From the NCBI GenBank assembly GCA_963851085.1, contig CAWKNX010000013.1, positions 1-64,000 of the forward strand: a stretch of DNA of 64,000 nucleotides. Direction: 5' to 3'. The translations under genes were made by a program, and so were the position numbers. The notes below the pieces were generated by a model. That model was not told where the DNA came from. It saw only the letters and a program-made list of their open reading frames with translations, and did no database searches. Source of the DNA: DATFVJ01 sp963851085. GTDB taxonomy: Bacteria; Actinomycetota; Actinomycetes; Streptosporangiales; Streptosporangiaceae. Of the stretch, positions 59,122-64,000 are shown piece after piece; the stretch's first letter is position 1, and each line of letters starts with the position of its first letter.

Positions 59122-60716
59122 TGGCGGCTGCTGACGACCACACCTACCGCTACCTCGTCATCGGCGCCGGACCTGGCGGGTTACAGCTGAGCCACTTCCT
59201 GCACCGGGCCGGCGCTGACTACCTCACGCTGGAACGCGAGGCCACCCCAGGGACCTTCTTCCGCCGCTATCCTCGCCATCGCAGGCTGATCTCGCTGAAC
59301 AAAGTCCACAGCCCCGCGGAATGCCCGGAGACCGCTTTGCGATGGGATTGGAATTCCCTGCTCAGCGACGCGCCCGAGCTGCTTTTTCCCCGCTATTCAC
59401 AGGAGTATTTTCCAAGCGCCGACGACCTGTTACGTTACCTGGCCGACTTTCAGCGCGTCCATGCACTCAACGTGCGGTTCTCGACCCCGGTCGACCGGGT
59501 CGAGCAGGCCGGCGGCCGGTTCCTCGTGCACGCGCGGACACAGGTGTTCGGGGCCGAATGCCTGATCATCGCGACCGGATGGGGTGGACCGCACATCCCT
59601 GACATTCCCGGGATCGAGCTGGCCACCGGGTACGAGGACATGCCGATCGCCGCGGAGGCCTTCACCGGGCAGCGGGTACTGATCATCGGCAAGGGCAACT
59701 CGGCGTTCGAGACCGCCCAGGCCCTGCTCGGCCACACCTCGATCGTCCACCTGGCCAGCCCGCATCCGGTCCGGCTCGCCTGGGCGAGCAAGCATCCGGG
59801 CGACGTGCGCGGCCAGTACGGTGCGCTGCTGGACAGCTACTGGTTCAAGACCCTGCACGGCGTGCTCGAATGCCAGATCGACCGGATCTGGCGCGAGGGT
59901 GACCAGTTCAAGGCCGCGATCACCTACACGCTCGCCGACGGCGAGCAGGCGCTGCTCGAATACGACGCGGTCCTGCGCTGCACCGGGTTCACCATGGACA
60001 CCGCGCTCTTCGGCGCCTCCTGCCGGCCCGAACTCGCCGCGAGCGGCCGGATCCCCGCGATCGGCGCCGACTTCCAGTCGGTCAACATCGACGGGCTGTA
60101 CTTCGCGGGGACGCTCATGCAGGGCCGCGACGTCAAGCGCGCCTCTTCCGCGTTCATCGACGGGTTCCGCTACAACCTGCGCACGATGGCCGCCTTGCTC
60201 CTCGAGCGTTACGACGGGGTCCCGCTCGGCTGCCAGGTGCTCCCCATCGAGGCCCGGCTGACCGACGTCATGCTCGAGCGGGTGAACTACAGCTCGGCGC
60301 TGTGGACGCAGTTCGAGTACCTCAGCGACGTGTACGTGGTCGACCGGGCGGGCGCGCAGGTCAGGCACTATGCCGAGCTGCCGGAGGACTACGCGGTCGA
60401 CCGGTTCGCACGACAGGACCAGTACTTCACGGTCACGTTGCGGTGGGGACGGCGGGACTACGGCGATGTGTTCGCCATCCAACGCCATCCGGTCCCCGAG
60501 CGGGCGGCAGAAAGCGCGTTCCTCCATCCGGTCGTGCGTGTGTGGCGGCACCGTGACCTGGTCGCGGAGCAGCACCTGCTGGAAGACCTGCTGGCCCAAT
60601 GGCGTGACCCGGTCAGGCACGCTGCGCCGCTCGGCGCCTTCCTCGCGGCCCAGCTCGGGTCAGCCGGCCCTGCGCCACCGGTCAGCACGTACCAGGGCCA
60701 GCCTGGGCGGCCATGA
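59121..60716 (+). CDS. FOXRED2-like FAD-dependent NAD(P)-binding oxidoreductase
   Basis: 531 aa. FAD site LVIGAGPGGLQLSHFLHRAG (about 13-32), then TFFRRYPRHRRLISLNKVH, a stretch much like animal FOXRED2/ERFAD proteins. The second dinucleotide site is VLIIGKGNSAFETA near 190; the ATG-like motif is LIIATGWGGPHIP. The last 150 residues have no recognised domain. It may deliver electrons to the neighbouring AhpD-like protein or oxygenate a substrate; undecided. Its 3' end overlaps the convergent ligase gene by 35 bp. Confidence 0.88.
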   Translation: MAAADDHTYRYLVIGAGPGGLQLSHFLHRAGADYLTLEREATPGTFFRRYPRHRRLISLNKVHSPAECPETALRWDWNSLLSDAPELLFPRYSQEYFPSADDLLRYLADFQRVHALNVRFSTPVDRVEQAGGRFLVHARTQVFGAECLIIATGWGGPHIPDIPGIELATGYEDMPIAAEAFTGQRVLIIGKGNSAFETAQALLGHTSIVHLASPHPVRLAWASKHPGDVRGQYGALLDSYWFKTLHGVLECQIDRIWREGDQFKAAITYTLADGEQALLEYDAVLRCTGFTMDTALFGASCRPELAASGRIPAIGADFQSVNIDGLYFAGTLMQGRDVKRASSAFIDGFRYNLRTMAALLLERYDGVPLGCQVLPIEARLTDVMLERVNYSSALWTQFEYLSDVYVVDRAGAQVRHYAELPEDYAVDRFARQDQYFTVTLRWGRRDYGDVFAIQRHPVPERAAESAFLHPVVRVWRHRDLVAEQHLLEDLLAQWRDPVRHAAPLGAFLAAQLGSAGPAPPVSTYQGQPGRP

Positions 60717-61839
60717 CGTCGATCAGGTAGTCGACCACGTCGGCGGGCCGCCCGCGCCGGGCATGGGCGGCTCGCTGCCTGGCCGCGCCGGTGCCCAGCT
60801 CGGCCAGCCGGGCCAGCCCGCCGGTCACCAGGGTCAGGTCACCGGTCTCCGCAAGCGCGGCACTGACGTGCCGCAGCAACGTGCCCACCAGGTCGGCGGC
60901 TGGCACCAGATCGCCGGTGACCGGGTCGATGCCGTGCCCGTCCAGGCCGTCCCTGGCCGCCCGCCAGTACGCCGCGCGCAGCAGCTCACCTGACAGGCGC
61001 GGACCCGGGTCGCCGCGTTCCACGTGCGCCAGCGAAACGGCCACCAGGGCGCGCACCACCACCGCGAGGAGCACGGACTCCGCCGCGGTGGCGGGCACGT
61101 CGCTGCCACGGATCTCCAGGGTCGGCAGCCGCGCGGAAGGCCGGATGTCCCAGAAGATCGTTCCCGCATCCACCAGCGCACCCGCCCTGGTCAGTGCGCC
61201 GACCAGCTTCTCGAACTCGGCCACCGAGGCGAGGAACGGCGGCGGGCCTGCCACCGGCCATCTGCCCCAGCACAGCGTCCGCCAGCTCGCGTAGCCGGTG
61301 TCGCGGCCCGCCCACAACGGCGAATTGGCCATCATCGCGATGAGCACGGGCAGCCACGGCCGCAGATGGTTGCTCACCAGCACCGCCCGCTCCCGGTCAG
61401 GCAGATGCACGTGGACATGACCGGCGCAGATGCTCTGCTCGTCGTGCAGCGCCCGGTAGGTGGCGATCCCCGCGCCGTAGCGGGGATGATCGGTGATCGG
61501 CGGGGGAACGACGTCGCCAAGCACGGGCGTGCCCGACGCCACGACCGCCAGGCCGGCCGCGCGCGCCGCGGCGGCCACCACCGACCGCATCCGCCGGATG
61601 TATTCCGTCAGGTCGCTTGCCTGCGCGCAGGGCGGGGTCTTGGCCTCCACCTGGAACTTGGTGATTTCGGTGCAAACCCGCTCGCCGAGCGTGGCCGCGG
61701 CGCGCTCCACCACCGCAGGCGCCTGCGGCACCGCCGCCCGCGTCACCGGATCGACGACCAGGTACTCCTCCTCCACCCCGAGCAGCGGGCAGGCCGGATC
61801 GTAAGGCTCCGGATGCGGCGGACCCACGCTCGCCCTCAT
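60682..61839 (-). CDS. Carboxylate-amine ligase, GCS2/YbdK type
   Basis: 385 aa. GCS2 fold: opening LLGVEEEYLVVDP, then VCTEITKFQVEAKTPPC, HVHVHLPDRERAV, and LPTLEIRGSDV. It makes an amide between glutamate or a similar acid and an amine; the true partner for this class is often unknown (some make gamma-glutamylcysteine, others act in ergothioneine-like or antibiotic pathways). ATG 61839 overlaps the stop of the upstream GntR-like gene. Confidence 0.9.
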   Translation of the reverse strand: MRASVGPPHPEPYDPACPLLGVEEEYLVVDPVTRAAVPQAPAVVERAAATLGERVCTEITKFQVEAKTPPCAQASDLTEYIRRMRSVVAAAARAAGLAVVASGTPVLGDVVPPPITDHPRYGAGIATYRALHDEQSICAGHVHVHLPDRERAVLVSNHLRPWLPVLIAMMANSPLWAGRDTGYASWRTLCWGRWPVAGPPPFLASVAEFEKLVGALTRAGALVDAGTIFWDIRPSARLPTLEIRGSDVPATAAESVLLAVVVRALVAVSLAHVERGDPGPRLSGELLRAAYWRAARDGLDGHGIDPVTGDLVPAADLVGTLLRHVSAALAETGDLTLVTGGLARLAELGTGAARQRAAHARRGRPADVVDYLIDVMAAQAGPGTC

Positions 61840-62276
61840 CCCGGCTCCCGCTCCGTCGTGCTGTGCCCGCCCGGGCCCGAACGCGCAGCACGCGGCTGTC
61901 CCTGGAGCAGGTCGCAGACGGCGGCGATGCCCGCGCGGATGGAGCGCGCGCTGAGGTAGCGCGGGAAGCTCGCCGGGTCAGGCACGCCAAGGAGGACGCC
62001 GGCCGTAAGAGGTGGCAGCGCGGTGGCCGAGCCAACCCGCGTGCTCAGGCAGCCCTCGGCTTGCAGCGGGCGGTAGCAGTCCTGCCCGAGGCCGCGCGAC
62101 AGCCCGAGCGCGCGGCCCAGCTCACGCGGGGTGGGAAGCCGCTCACCAACGGGCAGGCGGCCCGGCCTGATCGCCGCACCCAACTGGCCCTCGGCCTGAG
62201 ATCGCAGCGGTTCGCTGTCCCGCCGATCCAGTGCGAGCAGAAGCCCCGGGCTCAAACCGGACCATTCCATCGGCAT
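61836..62276 (-). CDS. Short GntR/MocR-like DNA-binding protein, probably truncated
   Basis: 146 aa. About 25-90 matches the winged helix of MocR-type GntR regulators (AAIRPGRLPVGERLPTPREL, then GRALGLSRGLGQDCYRPLQA), but the aminotransferase-like domain that should follow (about 350 aa) is absent. The rest has no recognised fold. It may be a remnant or a free-standing DNA-binding domain. ATGA overlap with the ligase gene supports expression. Confidence 0.7.
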   Translation of the reverse strand: MPMEWSGLSPGLLLALDRRDSEPLRSQAEGQLGAAIRPGRLPVGERLPTPRELGRALGLSRGLGQDCYRPLQAEGCLSTRVGSATALPPLTAGVLLGVPDPASFPRYLSARSIRAGIAAVCDLLQGQPRAARSGPGGHSTTEREPG

Positions 62277-62385
62277 GGAATTGGAGCTTACTGGTAGCCC
62301 ACCTCGGACCTACGGTCAACAACATGACAACCCGGAAATGTCCTGGCCGGCTCGGCAGGACGGCCTCGGCAGGAAGGAGCCGACC

Positions 62386-62553
62386 ATGTACTTCCACGAT
62401 CACACCATGAAGGCCAGGCAGGACGAACTGCTGCGGGCGGCGGCACGTGACCGCCTGGCCGCCACAGCGCGGCGCGCACGGCGGACCGCGGCCACGGCTG
62501 GGCGCGGCACACCCGCCGGGTTCCGGCTGCTGGCCTGGGTACACGTCCGATGA
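62386..62553 (+). CDS. Small basic protein
   Basis: 55 aa from ATG 62386 (AGGAAGGAG about 7 nt upstream): MYFHDHTMKARQDELLRAAA followed by an Arg-rich helix and a short hydrophobic end. Actinobacteria often carry such short YxxHxxxxK/RxxELLR proteins of unknown function. Divergent from the GntR-like gene; the 109-bp gap holds both promoters. Confidence 0.6.
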   Translation: MYFHDHTMKARQDELLRAAARDRLAATARRARRTAATAGRGTPAGFRLLAWVHVR

Positions 62554-63166
62554 CCGTGCTGCCGCCATGTTCGGGTGCGCCACGCCGGGCAGCCGGCCAG
62601 ACGTACCGGGACCCGCGCTCCTCGCCGCGGGCACTGCCACCCCCGCGATCCCGATGTCACGTGCTTCGCGATCAAGGACGGGCGCGGCGTCACCCCCCGG
62701 CCGCGCGGTGCCTGCGGCCGGCCCCGCCGGGCACGGTGACCCGTACCGGCGGCGCGCCGGCCTCAGGCGGCCACCTCTCCACGCTGACCAGGCCTGGCTC
62801 GAGCAGCCCGAAACCCGTCAAAGCCTGGACCGCCGTCCGACGTCAGCTGCGATGGGACCAGGCAGCCGCCGAAGATCATGTGCTCGCGCAGCCGTGCCCA
62901 TCGTTTACCCCGGCCCTGGCCGCTTGTGACACCGTCACGAGGCGGCACCGGCAGGCTCGTCGAAGTTGATCAATGCGCGCAGACCTGGATCCCTTGCGCT
63001 ACCGGGTGACCGGGATCGTTGCGGTGCTGGGCGCGGGAGCGCCATCGGTTATCCGGCCGGCTGGATCGAAGGCGCGGCTCGGCGGCGAACCGCGCGGCAG
63101 CCGTTCGGGATAAATGTCCTTCACAATCACCGGTACCAGGGCCGCAGACCCGCGGTCGCTGCCGGA
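62554..63166. other. No intact gene; possible remnants
   Basis: 613 bp. Open frames on both strands look non-coding (Arg/Pro/Ala-rich, no ribosome sites). Near 62972 a frame begins MRADLDPLRYRVTGIVAVLG; a different frame a little later reads IGYPAGWIEGAARRR. Together they could be a frameshifted small membrane-protein remnant. Nothing firmer is visible. Confidence 0.4.
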
Positions 63167-63811
63167 TCAGCCCCTGTCCGCGGCGAGCCGGGCGCTAAGT
63201 ATGGCCACACCGTCGCCGCTGAGCGCGTCCACGGCGGCCAGGCGGCCGGTCATCGCGAGCAGCAGCGGCAACGCGGGGCCCGAGACCTCGGGGCCGGCAC
63301 CGTGGGACCAGTCCACGTCGGTCGCGATGAGCCGCAGGCCGCTGATCCGCTTCTTGGTGCCGACCGGGAAGCTTGCTCCCTTGTACATCTCGAGGCAGGC
63401 GAGCGTGGCGTCGGCGGCAGCCTCCCCGCGCAGGCCGAGTGGCCGGCGGATGTCCTCGCCGTGCACGACGACCTCACCGAGCATCGCCATGACGGGCGCC
63501 GGCGGATGGTTGACCGTCGTGGTGCGGGCCCGCAGCCGTTCGACGATCTCCCCGGTGGCCAGCGCGCCGAGCCGGTGGGCGTCGCGATCCATCATCGTGT
63601 TGAAGCGGAAGCCGTTGGCTGCCATGTTCGTGAGGAAGTGCGGCACCGTCTGTTCGGCCCCCGCGAGGACGTGCGCGGCGGCGAGCCTGACCGGCCACCC
63701 GGCGCACAGGGACGGCGCTGCCCACTGCTCCGGCGTCAGGCGGCCGAGCGTCTCGGCCAGGGCCTTCCGCTCGGAGTGGATCATCTCCCACGTCTTGGTG
63801 CTGCCGGGCAT
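63167..63811 (-). CDS. DinB/maleylpyruvate isomerase N-terminal-like protein
   Basis: 214 aa from ATG 63811; the frame is open further to 63979 but the upstream part is Arg/Ser-rich with no domain. MDMPI_N-type four-helix domain: WEMIHSERKALAETLGRLTP, CAGWPVRLAAAHVLAGAE, MLGEVVVHGEDIRRPLG with likely metal His. Mycothiol-linked enzymes of this family occur in many copies in actinomycetes. Same superfamily as the gene at 53084 but not close. Confidence 0.85.
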   Translation of the reverse strand: MPGSTKTWEMIHSERKALAETLGRLTPEQWAAPSLCAGWPVRLAAAHVLAGAEQTVPHFLTNMAANGFRFNTMMDRDAHRLGALATGEIVERLRARTTTVNHPPAPVMAMLGEVVVHGEDIRRPLGLRGEAAADATLACLEMYKGASFPVGTKKRISGLRLIATDVDWSHGAGPEVSGPALPLLLAMTGRLAAVDALSGDGVAILSARLAADRG

Positions 63812-64000
63812 GACGATCTCGCTCTCTGCGCTGCTGTCTGTGCGCTGCTTGTCTTCGCGCTGCTGGCTGTGCGCTGATATCACGGTAAGGCGGGCGCGCG
63901 CCACCCGCTCTTCTCCTACGACGAACGGCGGGCGCCTACATCGACACGAGCGAGTCGTGGACGCGGATCTGCGGGTCACCGATCACTCGGCGCGCCGTTA

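Overview
The window is GC-rich, densely packed bacterial DNA with many GTG/TTG starts and many ATGA/GTGA stop-start overlaps. SARP-type regulation, mycothiol-type DinB-like proteins, an enediyne PKS and an RMM-type microcompartment all point to a high-GC actinomycete (Actinomycetota). I cannot name the genus. I saw no rRNA, tRNA, CRISPR array, transposase or phage gene.

Layout. (1) 0.2-7.1 kb: a ribose/xylose-type sugar ABC importer (lipoprotein, ATPase, permease) facing an OmpR-type response regulator and an unusual sensor kinase whose N-terminus is a complete sugar-ABC ATPase domain. (2) 7.4-9.8 kb: YCII/DGPF protein, universal stress protein, APC permease. (3) 10.0-23.6 kb: a bacterial microcompartment operon. 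It has the RMM/aminoacetone-type shell (two BMC-T, one BMC-H, one BMC-P), class III PLP enzyme, CoA-acylating aldehyde dehydrogenase, APH-type kinase, SDR and GntR/HutC regulator. It continues directly into a B12-dependent diol dehydratase (large+medium fusion, small subunit), its reactivase, and a class I glutamine amidotransferase. (4) 23.6-24.55 kb: small ORFs built on a large inverted repeat. (5) 24.55-37.8 kb: the enediyne core (UnbV, UnbU, PKSE, thioesterase) with flavin reductase, P450 and acyl-CoA carboxylase beta subunit. (6) 38-41.2 kb: a DesK/DesR-like two-component pair and a SARP activator. (7) 41.5-45.8 kb: a thiazole/oxazole RiPP (TOMM) module of precursor, fused YcaO cyclodehydratase and SagB-type dehydrogenase. 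(8) 46.0-52.9 kb: HxlR regulator, two DUF1702 (UnbL-like) paralogues, DUF5987 protein, GMC oxidoreductase and AhpD-like protein, i.e. enediyne-type accessory genes resuming on the far side of the RiPP module. (9) 53-64 kb: DinB/mycothiol-type proteins, AraC and TetR regulators, SnoaL-like protein, three paralogous AhpD-like genes, a FOXRED2-like flavoprotein, a GCS2-type ligase and a short GntR/MocR-like protein.

How the genes work together. The microcompartment operon seems able to reach an aldehyde by two routes: phosphorylation plus phospho-lyase (amino alcohol) and B12-dependent dehydration (diol). Both would feed one encapsulated CoA-acylating aldehyde dehydrogenase. The enediyne part contains the whole conserved warhead cassette (PKSE, thioesterase, UnbL/U/V) plus redox tailoring, under a two-component pair, a SARP and an HxlR regulator. 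The TOMM module sits between the regulators and the remaining enediyne genes and shares a divergent intergenic region with the SARP.

Caution: at least five conserved genes (sugar ATPase, a BMC-locus gene, diol dehydratase, UnbU, PKSE) lose frame by one base, several at short homopolymers, and the aldehyde dehydrogenase has one in-frame amber codon. The spread over unrelated operons favours sequencing or assembly error over decay, but sequence alone cannot decide.
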